Below, one piece after another: positions 12,332-22,999 of a stretch of 64,000 nt of DNA; the first letter of the stretch is position 1; every line of letters begins with the position of its first letter. The position numbers and the translations under genes are program-made. The notes below the pieces were generated by a model. It was given only the letters and a program-made list of their open reading frames with translations. It had not been told where the DNA came from and searched no databases. The stretch is from NCBI GenBank assembly GCA_036768485.1, contig JAVLUZ010000340.1, positions 7,207,802 through 7,271,801 on the forward strand, written 5' to 3'. The DNA comes from Mermis nigrescens. Its lineage: Eukaryota; Nematoda; Enoplea; Mermithida; Mermithidae.

Positions 12332-13412
12332 ATTATATATATTTATATTTCGCTTAATGCTATTGCGTTTGGAATATTGTTCATGAAGATTTCCTTGGAT
12401 ACGTGCAGTTAAATACAGCAAAGCAAGACCAATTGTCGAAGCTTTACTAAATTTTCTTAGAGATGCAGGATTGAATCTGAACTGTTTGTCAGCACAGTGC
12501 TATGATGGTGCATCTGTAATGTCAGGTAGGTGCAGGCAAGCAAAGTATGGTGGTTGAGTTTTATCTTTATTATCAAGCATCATAAAATGTCATCATCTTT
12601 TATACAAGATTAATCTGCATTGCTGATTTTTGTGATAAAGATAAAGATTGTTTTTGTCTGGTTCAAGCTGATTGTCTTAATATTAAGTTCTGTTCATTGA
12701 AAAGATCACAAATGCTTAAGAATTCTTCTAGAAATAAATGTGATCATATTATACAGGAAATCACTCATACATCTATATAAAACAATCATTATTTTTAAAT
12801 TTTCTGTATAATTCTTTTGACCCACTTCATTTTTTGTGATATCAGATAATCAAGCTAGTCTAATGCTTTATCGATCTTGAATCTACTAAGTTCAGCAGAA
12901 ATTAAGTTATATAACTAAAAAACTGATCAAAATATGTCTTTCTATGAAAAAATAACTCGTTGAGTAAAGTCATCTTGTTGATCTTTTTTGAAGTTTAGTG
13001 TGAAAACTTTTAAATCCCCTTAATTTTAACTTACCTTGGTTGGTTAAGTTTAATTTATTTTGACTTAATATGGCAAGTTAACATTCAGTATTCTCCATGG
13101 GAATTAAGTTGTTAATACAACACAGTAGAAGTAAATAGATTACTTATTTTTTAAATTCTCCTAATTAAACGTTCGATCAACTTCAGCTTTTCTGAATCGA
13201 TGTTACTGCATGGTTACTTTTATTTTAGCTTTGAAATTCCTATTGAAAATGTGAATTCTTTTATTAATAATTTCTTCACAATGATTAAGCTATTTAAATT
13301 TATGTAAAGATTGCTATTTTCAAGATTCAGATTTGATATAAGATTACATACATACCTTCATGCCAATCGAGCAATTGGGCACATGGGACAACCTATAATA
13401 TTACCTTCCTGT

Positions 13413-13795
13413 CATAGGCGTACGCAGAAGGCAGGGAGGGCGGCCGCCTCCCTCCTTGGCCCAGAAACAATTTTAGGAAGGTAAGATAATGCATTGAAAA
13501 TAATGGAAATTGGCTCTTCTTCATCAATAATCTCAAAAGTTTAGGTGCTTCAGGCCATATAATCATTATTGTAATCAATTTAGGCCTGAGTGCGGCCAAA
13601 AAAATGTCATTTTTCATAGCTTATCCATAGGAGAAATTTTTTTGAAAAAGTTGAATTTTATGAGCTCATCGGATATAGAATGTTTGAAAACATCAGAAAA
13701 ATATGCAGTATATTTGGTGCCCCAGTGAACGTATCTCGGAATATAAGGTCACCAATTTCGGACCGCCTCCCCTCCTTATCCTGCATACGCCCCTG
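13413..13795. mobile_element. hAT-type MITE nested in the larger hAT element
   Basis: Terminal inverted repeats CATAGGCGTACGCAG and CTGCATACGCCCCTG enclose 383 bp. The flanking octamers CTTCCTGT (13405-13412) and CTTTCTGT (13796-13803) match at 7 of 8 positions. No coding sequence. Similar CTGCGTACGCCC / ACCGCC ends occur inside the D2 repeats near 17790-17840 and 27370-27415. Confidence 0.75.
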
Positions 13796-14470
13796 CTTTC
13801 TGTCATTGATTGCTTGGAATTGCTGTGATGCATTTTGAAAATTGTTTGTATTCTCAGATCCTGCTTACTGTACCAGTTACTACTTTGACGCCTGAGAGAA
13901 CGTTTTCCACATTGATAAGAGTTAAAAAGCTACCTCAGGTCACGTATGACCGAAGAACATTGCTGTGCATTGTGAAATGACAATAGATTGTGATAATATA
14001 CTTCAAATGTTTGCCTTAACTAGTTGTAGAATAGATCTTTAATGTACTGTAGCAAATCTTCCAATTTATGTCGTGCCATGAAAAATAAAAAATGTTTTAA
14101 TGATTACTGGCTGATTTTGTCAATGAATGCATTTAATGGTTCAAGCATGAATGCACAGATTTATACTAATCCACCACCTAAATTTTTCAATATTGTCCAA
14201 AAGTTTTAACCATCAATTTCAGATTCAATATAGTTTTATCATAAATTTTTCTGTGGGGAATGGATGGGGATTGGCTAATTTTCAGCACAATAAGACTTGC
14301 ACAATAAAATTTTAGAATGCTTGTCTTGACCCCCCAAAAATAAAATCCTGGCTACACGCCTGCAATTTAGCGCGTTTGTGTAAATGTAAGTATTATTTAT
14401 AGGGTGATCTGGCAATGTTGACAAACGTGTCTGAACATGTCCGGGCTTGCCGGACCTGCCCAGCCTACCT

Positions 14471-14670
14471 GAAGTCTATAAATATGAAAAATTTTCCTTA
14501 AAATTGTCACCCAACTAGAAAGAAATCAAAGTCACCCAAATAGAAATCAAAGTCTATAAATAATAAGAATTTTCTGTTAAAAATTATCACCCAACTAGAA
14601 AGAAATCAAAGTCCATAAATCATAAGAATTTTCTCCTAAAAATTGTCATATGACTAGAAAGAAATTATTC
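14471..14670. repeat. ~60-bp tandem repeat, about three units
   Basis: Units contain CACCCAACTAGAAAGAAATC, AAAGTCTATAAAT and AAGAATTTTCT. The first unit has an extra 20-bp internal duplication. The last unit runs up to the C2H2 frame at 14694. Confidence 0.75.
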
Positions 14671-14693
14671 CAAAATGAAATCCAACTTATAGT

Positions 14694-14897
14694 ATGACAC
14701 CAACGCGTAAGCTGCACACATGCATAACATGCAGCATAACATACACACGGCCTAATAAATTAAGGGAGCATGAGGAATCTGTGCACATAGGTGCTAGGTA
14801 TTGTTGTCCTTCATGTGCATCACTTTTTAGGCTTCCTAGAAAACTTTGTGCGCATTTTGAGATTAAGCATGTAGAAAAAAGTGTCATGCTACAGTAA
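14694..14897 (+). CDS. Two-C2H2-finger frame
   Basis: 67 codons from ATG at 14694. Two fingers of pattern C-x2-C-x12-H-x4-H: CITCSITYTRPNKLREHEES followed by VH, and CPSCASLFRLPRKLCAHFEI followed by KH. This is DNA- or RNA-binding in type. The frame ends at 14897, but the next 100 bp are in another register with PCSNCSN, and the frame from 15004 looks like the continuation of the same protein. I therefore read the whole 14694-15390 block as one decayed gene. It lies just after the hAT element and the 60-bp repeat. Confidence 0.5.
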   Translation: MTPTRKLHTCITCSITYTRPNKLREHEESVHIGARYCCPSCASLFRLPRKLCAHFEIKHVEKSVMLQ

Positions 14898-15003
14898 TTC
14901 ATTAGATCTTTTCTCAGATACTCATATATGAAATCATGCTTACTAGTAAAAGCTAATCCAGGACCCGAATTAGAAAAGGCTGAGCCGTGTTCAAACTGCA
15001 GTA

Positions 15004-15390
15004 ATGCCTGAGGACAGTCTTCTTCCAGAAGATTTGTTTGACTACCCTGACAATGTAAAGGAGGGAGTCCGGAAGTACTGGAATTTGATACGCACAACCA
15101 AAAGCATAAATGATGAGCTAGATTACTCTTATAATTATCACTGGGGAACTGGCGATTATTCAAATATGCTTAGTGATATTTTCAGTAATGAAATAGAGGC
15201 ATTTTGTGTGGATGCAGCATTAGGTTGTATTTTGAAAATTCGCGAAACTGGTTTAAGCAATTATTGATATGCTTGCCAAAATAATTTCACTCTTCTTGGA
15301 AAGCCAGTTCTAATTAGAAACAGTTATGATGTAAAAAGTTTAGCAAAAAAAGCTTGAGGAAATTGATATTGAGGAAAAATTCAGCCGCCC
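15004..15390 (+). pseudogene. Unknown decayed protein downstream of the C2H2 fingers
   Basis: An 87-codon frame (PDNVKEGVRKYWNLIRTTKS, DYSYNYHWGTGDYSNMLSDI, FCVDAALGCILKIRETG) meets a TGA. It reads on past the stop with a NNFTLLGKPVLIRNSYDVK block, then shifts in an A-run near 15345 to KLEEIDIEEKFSRPDTKW. The composition and the continuous sense across the breaks point to a real protein that has decayed. Similar uncharacterised C2H2-linked proteins seem multicopy in invertebrates as far as I remember; whether it is host or transposon encoded is open. Confidence 0.45.
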
Positions 15391-15437
15391 AGATACTAAA
15401 TGGGGACTTCAGGCTATATGAAATGAAGTACAAATGC

Positions 15438-16140
15438 AGCAACAACAATACAAAATTCATACGTGAGCATGGGGGTGAGCGGGTATTACCCCAACCCCTA
15501 AGCTGTGAAAAACTGATAGCTATACAGCAATTTTGGCCGAAAAACCATTGCTGTTTAAGCCTTTTTAGGCCCAGAAAACTGTCCTTTTTGAGCTCAGAAA
15601 TGCTATTTAGTTGTATTTTCCGTGTTTCAGAAAGATATATAGTTATTTACTCGACTCCAAAAAGGGATTAATAGCAATTTTTAGTCCAAAAAGGTTAAAT
15701 AGCTAGTTTTTTGAGATGAAAACGGCTATATAGCTAAATTTCTGAATCCAATAGGACTATAGAGCCGTTTTTACAAAGCACATAGCTATCTAGCGATTTT
15801 TAGTTTTCACCCTAATGAAATTTTGACCTTGCGCACCTGCATATGACAAAGTTGAATAAAAGTAGATATAGATATAGAAAATAAATACCTAACAAACATA
15901 TAATGAAGTGCGAAAAATGCATAGAAACGAATATTAAACCAAAATACGAAAAAATACATACCGCATTCAAATTATCATGACCAACCAATAAATTCTGATT
16001 AAGTCCAGTGAGGCCTTCCCTTTTATTCAATTGGCATTGTCTCCCTATCTCTCGCCTATCCTGCGGCATGTTAACGTTTACCGGTAAACCAGCAGTCATT
16101 GTTCGTATGACGTAATCAAGTGCTGTTTGCCAAAATTAAT
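15438..16140. repeat. D1 dispersed repeat, copy 1
   Basis: Matches 29154-29850 in the same orientation over about 700 bp. It starts with CAACAACAATACAAAATTCA and ends near CTGTTTGCCAAAATTAA. Short blocks such as AGCTGATAGCTATACAGC and ATATAGCTA recur inside. The minus strand carries a conserved exon (15962-16138). Confidence 0.8.
15962..16138 (-). CDS. Conserved exon of repeat D1, copy 1
   Basis: Minus strand reads FWQTALDYVIRTMTAGLPVN, continues through MPQDRREIGRQCQLN and ends GLNQNLLVGHDNLN before a GTATGTATTTTT donor. An acceptor-like CTATTCTACAG lies upstream. The copy at 29673-29847 keeps the same frame with conservative changes, which suggests it evolved as coding sequence. No family recognised; probably part of a mobile-element gene. 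Confidence 0.45.
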
Positions 16141-16374
16141 TCTGTAGAATAGGTGAATCCAGAATATTTATAAGCTTCTTCTGAAATTTCGTCTATTTTC
16201 ATGTCTACTGTCGTTTCTATGCATTTATCACCATAACATGAGCCTCTCTAATTACAAACTTTCGCTGATTCGACATGCATTTTAAATGATTTCAAAAAAT
16301 AATCACTATTTTTCTCGCGAATTAAATTGATACTTTGAACTTCTATTGCAAGATTACCAATATCATTCCCATTT

Positions 16375-16614
16375 TTATCTTTTATTGATAAAGAAGAGTC
16401 TTAACCTCGAAATACTAAAGACAGTCTCGTTGTTTCCATTATAACAGTCTGATTTACCACCACTGTCTTCTGTGCAATATGATCTCTCTGCTGTTAATGA
16501 AGTCACTTGTGTAGAACCATTTGCTGCTGTAAGAATGCAACTTATACATATGATTACAATTAAACTTTTATGTCCTAAAGTTCTATAGCCCCTTCTTTGC
16601 CAATTTTGACTCAT
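16375..16614 (-). CDS. Possible signal-peptide-bearing frame
   Basis: 79 codons. A basic N-terminus (MSQNWQRRGYRTLGHK) is followed by a hydrophobic stretch LIVIICISCILTAANG and a Cys-containing polar tail, as in a secreted-protein first exon. No homology recognised and no second copy in the window; could be chance. Confidence 0.2.
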   Translation of the reverse strand: MSQNWQRRGYRTLGHKSLIVIICISCILTAANGSTQVTSLTAERSYCTEDSGGKSDCYNGNNETVFSISRLRLFFINKR

Positions 16615-17122
16615 TTTACTAATGATTTTTCGGAAACAACAAACGTAAAATTCTCACAAAATTTTCTTGCTCGTGTATATTGGCATGCACATGCTTATTT
16701 GCATATATTATCGATCATAAACCATTTTTATCTCAAAACAATAGTAATGCATACAGTAAAATAATAATTGTTAAATAATTTGCAATGTTTCGCAACATTA
16801 AGACCTTTTTTGATTTGTTTTACCTCGCTAAAAGGTGGATCCATCAGATCCATCTTGTTGAAGATGAATTATTTGTCAACGCTGGCCGCGTGAGCGGCAA
16901 GGCAGTGGCAATGAATCTCGTGCGTTTTGGAATATTCACCTTCTCCACAATCACTGATAACCACCGGGAAGTTCTTGAAATTGTTTGGAAACCATTCCAT
17001 GGGCAAAAACGAGCAGCGAATGATAAAATTAAAATTAACATTATGCCTTTTCTTCATCCCCCAGCCCTGTTCAAATCCACACCCACTGATAAGCACAGGA
17101 AAGCAAAACCGCGTGCGGTAAA

Positions 17123-17248
17123 CATGCTACAAGCCACTAGGGCCTGGCTTGTTAATGCGTGTTGACAATCCATGCAAAATTGACGCAACTCGAGAGGCGC
17201 GTCCTCCAGATTTAATGGATTTTTTCCGTAAATGCACACCGGTCTCAG
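17123..17248 (-). CDS. Conserved exon of repeat D2, copy A
   Basis: Minus strand LRPVCIYGKNPLNLEDAPLE, then LRQFCMDCQH. Copies B (26912-27037) and C (45010-45135, plus strand) keep LRP, the RNP(L/I) core, the DA...V block and FC(V/M)DCR in frame. A Zn-binding CxxC is plausible. In B and C an acceptor-like TGATTTACAG precedes it; in A that part is deleted. Function unknown. Confidence 0.45.
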
Positions 17249-17282
17249 TTTAGCAGGGTTTAGATGGGCCATCCATGATCAT

Positions 17283-17509
17283 CATACTAGGGGGGAGGGT
17301 GCAAGATTTTTCAAAGGTAAAAAAATGGCCTTAAAAATGGTGGTATCGCGAAGAAAACACAATTTTTTTAACGTTTTTCATTGAGCACTATACATTGGCA
17401 TCAAAAAAAATTGCAAAAAAAGCAAAAAAATTTCAAAAATTGAATTCTGAGGGTATTTTGGTTTCTTGGAAGGGGAGTGCACACCCCCAACCCCCTATGG
17501 CCAGGTGTG
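17283..17509 (+). mobile_element. M1 MITE copy inside D2-A
   Basis: Left end CATACTAGGGGGG, right end CCAGGTGTG. Flanks ATGATCAT (17275-17282) and ATGAAAAT (17510-17517). D2-B has the uninterrupted TGATAATGAAGCACAC at this place, which is an empty site and confirms the borders. Confidence 0.85.
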
Positions 17510-18378
17510 ATGAAAATGAAGCACACATGTAACAGGAGTGATTGGGCGATGACCGAAAGAAAAGCTGATCATTGTCCCATCCCCTGAAGTAAGACAAATT
17601 TTTACCCCCCCCAACAAAAAGTTGTCATGTGTTGTCTGCCATTTCATTTGACTTCATTAATATGCCCAAAAAATGGTCGTGGGCCCCCAACCAAAACATC
17701 CAGTCTTTACATACGCAGGGGGATGGCAGTACTGAAAAGTCAGGAAATACACTTCACTTGATACCCCCCAAGCATGACGCGAAATATAGGGTCACCAATT
17801 TTAAACCGCCCAGCCCCCTTTAAAAACTCCTGCGTACGCCCTTTTATGGGTTCAGAACCACCTCATGTTCAGCGCTGCATGCTTTATTATCATTTTGACT
17901 AAATTTTATTAAATTTAATAGAATTTTTCGATATTTTTTCAACGTTCTTGAAGGATAGAGCATCCTCACAAATGCCAAAAAATGGTGTCCTCAGAATTCT
18001 GCTTATGCGTGTGACAGGGAGGTTTTGGGGACCCCACCAAACATAGTTGGACATTCCCGTCTCTCAATTTCAAAAAACGTTTGGCCCTCCCTTTCAATTT
18101 TTAAAACAAATTGCACTTGTTGTCCATGTTAACGTGTTCTTTGATGTTTTTGGCAAAACCGAGTAGGGGCCTAGACCCCAGCCAGTCTAGGAGAATGAGA
18201 AAGGCACTATAGATGCACAAGGTCAGGAAGGGGTGACATCGAGCTTTAGGGGTCAAGGTCAAGTAAAGCAAGCTTTTCTACTACAGAAAATTGACTTTTG
18301 GGCTATTTCTACTTCGTTTTTGACTCAAATTCCTCGACGGTACCTAACTTTTGGATCCTACAACGGGAGGGTCGAACC

Positions 18379-18624
18379 CATATGTGGGCAGCACCATTTC
18401 TGGGGGAGGTGCAAAATTTTTCAAAGCTAAAAAAATAGCCCTAAAAATCATAGTGTGGCGAAAAAAATCAGGTTTCAACGTCTTTCATTGAGCACTATCC
18501 AATGGTATCAAAAATTGTGAAAAAAACAAAAAAAATTTAAAGATTGAATTCTGGGGGGTAGTTTGATTTCTGGGGTATTTTGTTTCTGGGAGGTGCACAC
18601 CCCAAACCCCCATGCCCATGTGTG
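18379..18624 (+). mobile_element. M1 MITE copy
   Basis: CATATGTGGGCAGCACC at the left and GCCCATGTGTG at the right. Flanking octamers GTCGAACC and GTTATACC share five positions. Confidence 0.75.
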
Positions 18625-18759
18625 GTTATACCCCCTCTCTATGTGCATCTGAGAAAGACACGCTTACTTAAAAACGATAAACCCCAAAATTAAATTTTTA
18701 GCATGTTTTTTAACATCTTTTGAACTTTTGCCCTATGCACAGCCTACTACGCATGATCT

Positions 18760-19058
18760 CTTCAAGGGTTTGGTAGGGAGGGTTTCGGCCCAAGAAACTT
18801 TTTCACACCCATCAGAATTCACAATTTCCCAGGACTTTCCAAACAATGCGTAGAAAGGTGCTGGTTTAAACGTTTTTACCTGTTTTTGCTGAAAAGTATC
18901 AAATTTTTGAACTATTTTTTGGCTATGTTTCCCTTAATTTATTTGATGTTTTTTGATTTTTTGTTTATATGCCTACCAATTCTGAGCCCAGAAAAGGCAC
19001 TCAAATTTTAACCTTCCCCCATGGATTCCCATGCTGTGCATGTCTGGTCTGGTGGACC
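18760..19058 (-). repeat. R3 dispersed repeat, minus orientation
   Basis: Its right end reads GATTCCCATGCTGTGCATG, the reverse complement of the R3 left terminus. The body has the A-rich CAAAAATC/AAATAAATT segments shared with 31691-32058. The far end is unclear. Confidence 0.45.
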
Positions 19059-20848
19059 CCACCATAGAATATGGTCGCTGCCCATTACTCGTAAAAATTT
19101 ACCGCATGCTGTTCCAAGAATTCCCAATTCACTTGCATCATAATTAATAGCATTCAAGAATAGAATTGTACATTCCGTCGACTTTATGTAGCAAGTGATT
19201 AAAAGCATGGGGAATCCGATTGAAATTTATTGAGTTATTATATACTTATTATTTATTAATGTTTAAATTGCTGCACCATTAGCATAGTACGAACATGGTT
19301 GCATTGATTTTAATTTTATGAATTATCTATTTTTTCATTAATTATGGATGATTTTTACTTAATTCATTAATTAAGTTAATTTGCAACTCCATTTTAATTT
19401 TTTTCCTAACAAAATTAAGCAATATGTTGGATTTTAAAATGTACAAAAATTTTTTAGTTTGGCAAGGTCAAACTTACAGGAACAAGTGAAAAGCAATAGC
19501 CTGGAGATAGCTGGTTTGCATTACTTCGAAATTGCCTAAAAATGTATTATTTTCAGCTTAAAAGCTTGGCAGTATAAAACTTTTAGACCCTTCAGCGGGG
19601 GTTAATAGCTCTTCTCGCCACTCCCTATGTGCGATAAAAATAGCTTTTTTGGCCCTTTTGAAGTCGTGAAAACAGCTAAGAATCCTTCGGAGACTCAGAA
19701 AAAACAATCTGAACCACAAGGTACGTTTTCAGAGTCCAAAAAAGACTATATAGCTAGTTTTCTGAAACAAAAAAAGGCCAGGCAGCAATGTTTTTTGCTC
19801 GAAATGGCTAAATACAGTCGTCAGCTTTTTGGTGTTCAATAGGAGTAATACTCCCTCTAAACGCGCCTCACGCCAATGTATGTATCTCACCATTGTATAA
19901 TGCTGGCGTTCGATATTGGTTGGTGTGGAATAACATTGCTGCCCGCAATCGACGCCTGACCAGCGTTTCAAAAGTGTCAGGATCATACCTAGAAAATCCA
20001 ATAAGCTGCTCAATACTCATCAATTGATCGACTTCACCCAGTTCGGGCCTTGCGCACGATATCCCCCGGGCATTCAACTCGATCCAGTTGATGGTGGACA
20101 ATGAGCCGCAGCTCAATGATAATCCTCTGGCCTATGAGTAACAAAACGATATGTAGCGACTCACCATATATGCAAAGAATAAAAATTTTTGGAAGGCTAC
20201 ACCCAGTTTCCTGAGGTTGAGGGATTAATGAAACATAATTTTGTAATTTGATGCCTTCACGGAAATCTAACTTTACCTCAAACAAAGCGCCGTAATTGAC
20301 CTATAAAATGAAACAACGATTTCCGCTAGTGAGTTAAAAAAATTATTTTGTCCTAGTTTAAAACTAAAAAAAGATGGCAAAATCCCAGTCGATAATAGAT
20401 GAGCTAGTTATACATAAGTATAGAGGCATAAGAAATTTCTACATACTCCATTAAATACTAAGAAATTTTTGGCTAAAATCTAATTCGGAGGCTATCTAGC
20501 TAAGCTATGTACTAGTGATGCACGAGCCCGATTTCATGTATTCATAGAATTTGATGCAAAAGATTGAAATTTTTAATTGAAAATAGAAGAAAACAATACA
20601 AAAATAGCTGTTTCTGTTGTTAAAATTGTTTTGAAACATACATGAAGAGAAAATAACTTCCAGGTCGTCATTAAAGTAAATAAATGTCATTAATAGGTAT
20701 CAGCCAGCGCCTCGTGCCGAAAAATTTTGAGAAATTATAGTCACTGACGGTCAAAAATAAGTGAAGCACTGTTATTTGCTACAGAGTGGGCTTCATTCTA
20801 AAACAGTTCCTCCTTCACATTAAGCTCAAAAATTAAATTAATAAAAGC

Positions 20849-20947
20849 AGTACCGGTCAGTACCAGGGTGGTACCAGCGCCGGTACTATGGTACCAGTAT
20901 CAGCACCTTTGTACTGGTACCAGTACCTTGGTACCAGCACTGGTACC
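20849..20947. repeat. GGTACC-rich degenerate tandem repeat
   Basis: GGTACC, GTACTGGTACC and CCAGTACC motifs repeat roughly every 10-14 bp. The same motif resumes after the nested M1 at 21213-21228, so the MITE interrupted an existing subterminal repeat. Such GTACC-rich subterminal runs may be transposase-binding sites; that is inference. Confidence 0.7.
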
Positions 20948-21212
20948 CACACCTGGGCGTGGGGAGTTTGGGGGGTATGCACCCCCAGAAACCAAAATAC
21001 CCCCCCCCCAGAAATCAAAATACCCCCCCAGAATTCAATTTTTGGAAATTTTTTTCGTTTTTTTCGCAATTTTTTGATGCCAATGGATAGTGCTTGATGA
21101 GAAACGTCGAAAAATGGTGTTTTTATCGCCATACCACCATTTTTAAGGCCATTTTTCGACCTTCAAAAAAATCTTGCACCCCCCCCCAGAATTTTCTTGC
21201 TGCCCACGTATG
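20948..21212 (-). mobile_element. M1 MITE copy with perfect 8-bp duplication
   Basis: Begins CACACCTGGGCGTGGGG and ends TTGCTGCCCACGTATG. The octamer CTGGTACC flanks both sides exactly (20940-20947 and 21213-21220). Confidence 0.9.
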
Positions 21213-22233
21213 CTGGTACCGGTACCCAGTGCATCACTAATATGTACATACAATTGACGCTAACCACGATTTCATCCAAAATGACAGTTTCTACCCTTTG
21301 AACGAGCATCTTCATCGAACCCTCAAAATCAAGTTTCAACTTTTCTATATTAAAGAACCGAATAAGCAATTAAACTTCAACTGGAAAAAGCCAAATGAAC
21401 GATAGTATGCTAAAATTTGGTTGCCTAAAACTTTTAATAAAATTGACATACTTGGAATCAAGAAGCACTCCATTAATTACAAATTAATTAATGAATAAAC
21501 CAATAAATAAATTGAATAAGCTTATCCTACGCGAACCTGCTGCTTCAAACTGGTATATAAATGACGAAGTTCTACATTCTCAGCTCAAACACCACCGAGC
21601 TCTTCTACCAGCGCGTTCAGCCTCGAGTTTTCCTACGTTAGAAAAATTTATTTTGAATTCAACATTAAAATTTAAATTTTTACAAAAAAAGGGAAATTTA
21701 AAATTTGAAACCTACATGCTAAAGGACAAAAGTTCTGGAAGGGGATAAAGCGACTTTTCTTGTGAGTGAGTAGTTTGTTACCTGCATATTTATTCCCCAA
21801 AATTTGCTGCTTAATAACGGCCAGAGATAGTATGCCTTTCAAAAGTTGTGGTTTGAAATAGAACCTAAATTTTTCGTTTTTATCTTTTTCACTGATGGTC
21901 AAATAGCTCGCATTTTACTCCTCTATTTCGAAAATTGAAAATTTGTGAAATGTTTATTCTCAAATTAATTTTAATTGTTTACACGCAGGCCCATAAGTAT
22001 TACATGCAAGTAGAAATTCATGCCTACTGAAACTTACACGTCGTAACTTAATACGTATTGATAATTTATTTTATTGATCAATCACCATGTTATTTTCTTA
22101 TAATTTTATGAATTATTTTGTAATTATAGACATTAATTCTGAAGTCTATTGCCCTGCCACCAGAGCTTTTCTTCGCGTCTGAAATACGTTTATATGAGCA
22201 ATAGGCATTTGCCCACACAAAGCCAGTCGGCTC

Positions 22234-22445
22234 CACTCGTGGGCGTGGGAGGTTTGGGGGTGGGCAAGTACCTCTGGAATTCAATTTTTGAAATTTTTTT
22301 CGTGCAATTTTTTGATGCCAATGGATAGTGCTCGATGAGAAACGTTGAAGGTGTGTTTTGCCATGCCACCATTTTTAAGGCAACTTTTTGACCTTTGAAA
22401 AATCTTGCATTCAACCCCCCAGAATTTTTGTGCTGCCCACGTATG
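22234..22445 (-). mobile_element. M1 MITE copy
   Basis: CACTCGTGGGCGTGGG to GTGCTGCCCACGTATG. Flanks GTCGGCTC and GTCGTCCC match at 6 of 8. Shorter internal G-run block than other copies. Confidence 0.8.
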
Positions 22446-22462
22446 GTCGTCCCCCATCCCAA

Positions 22463-22811
22463 CATGCAATGCACAGGAACTCTAGGGGAAAAGTGAAGTT
22501 TTTATGGGGCTTTTATGAGCCCAAAAATAATGAATACGCGTAATATCGGCGTTTCTGAGAATGCATTATTTTCAGAGCATAAAAAACGAAAAATTCAAAC
22601 AAACGAACAAATTGAACAAAATAAGATCAAAAATGGTGCGAACTGCTGAATAATTTGACGCTTTTGAGCAAGTATGTTCTTCGCTAAAAACGCTAAAAAC
22701 AACTCCTTTTCTACGAATTTTTGGCATGTTTTTGGAAACTTTTTGAAAATCGCAAATTCTCGACCAAGGGATGGAAAAATTTGTGGGAGCTAAACCTCCA
22801 AGATCATGTAC
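22463..22811 (+). repeat. R3 dispersed repeat copy
   Basis: CATGCAATGCACAGGAACTC at the left, AAGATCATGTACG at the right. Interior GGCGTTTCTGAGA and GAGCATAAAAAACG are shared with 32340-32660 and, inverted, with 31691-32058. Confidence 0.6.
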
Positions 22812-22999
22812 GCTCTCCCATCCCTTCAAACGCAGCCCTTAACAACCAATTCGACAGATTTTTTGGGATAAAATTGTGCTTTTCTGCCATTTTAAAGATT
22901 TTAGAATAAATAAATAATGAAATAAAAATAATAGAATGAAAAAATGATAAAAACTAGAGTGAGGCATCAAAGAAACGGAAAATATTGAACTGGATCAAA

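Larger units (their letters stand above)
11425..13978 (+). pseudogene. hAT transposase, broken into four pieces
   Basis: Pieces in order: 11425-11610 (ELLRFQAF, NAQYTSPEVQNELIGLCG); 11655-11790 (CFAVLADEATDVSN, the DUF4371-type block); 12372-12525 (HEDFLGYVQ, then LNCLSAQCYDGASVMSG, where the D of YDGA is a catalytic Asp); 13857-13978 (LLTVPVTTLTPERTFSTLIR, the C-terminal hAT dimerisation block). These are hallmarks of the ZMYM1/TTF-type hAT lineage. Each piece ends in stops or shifts, and another repeat is inserted between the second and third. Gaps could be introns or deletions; some edges have splice-like GT. Not functional. Confidence 0.75.
9676..14362 (+). mobile_element. hAT-type DNA transposon (ZMYM1-like), decayed
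   Basis: The ends are CAGAGGCGTAGCCAGGGGGG on the left and CTGGCTACACGCCTG on the right. These are imperfect terminal inverted repeats, each touching a CAATT pentamer (9671-9675 and 14363-14367). A 5-bp duplication fits the hAT5 group better than the usual 8 bp; that placement is inference. Inside are four pieces of a hAT transposase in the right order (see 11425-13978), a foreign repeat at 11925-12331 and a nested MITE at 13413-13795. The target was the head of a tRNA-derived SINE, and joining the flanks restores it. Confidence 0.75.
16975..18165 (+). repeat. D2 dispersed repeat, copy A
   Basis: Collinear with 26755-27742 (same orientation) and with 44283-45620 (inverted). Shared blocks: GAAATTGTTTGGAAACC, CATCCCCAGCCC, GATGGGCCATCC, TATAGGGTCACC, TTTAAACCGCCCAG, AGATAGAGCATCCTCACAAA and GTCCATGTTAACGTGTTC. 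Copy A has an M1 MITE at 17283-17509 that copy B lacks at the same spot. Confidence 0.85.
20513..21239. mobile_element. hAT-type non-autonomous element
   Basis: Ends TAGTGATGCAC and GTGCATCACTA are inverted. Flanks CTATGTAC (20505-20512) and ATATGTAC (21240-21247) match at 7 of 8. The inverted duplicate near 41620 shows the joined site without the insert. Inside are a GGTACC-rich block and a nested M1. Confidence 0.8.
19190..21830 (+). repeat. Arm 1 of a ~2-kb inverted duplication
   Basis: Matches the reverse complement of 41060-43160. Anchor blocks: CATTAATTATGGATG (19340), CCAATATCGAACGCCAGC (19910 region), GAAATTTCTACATACTCC (20430), TTAATTACAAATTAATTAATG (21473-21492) and CAAAAGTTCTGGAAGG (21726). 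Arm 1 carries a hAT-type insert at 20513-21239 that arm 2 lacks. No reliable protein is encoded, though a GC-richer 19880-20110 stretch is kept in both arms. Confidence 0.75.

Noticed and set aside
20857..21132. Gly/Pro/Trp-rich frames on both strands
   Set aside because: They translate the G-runs of the M1 MITE; the same peptides appear at every M1 copy.
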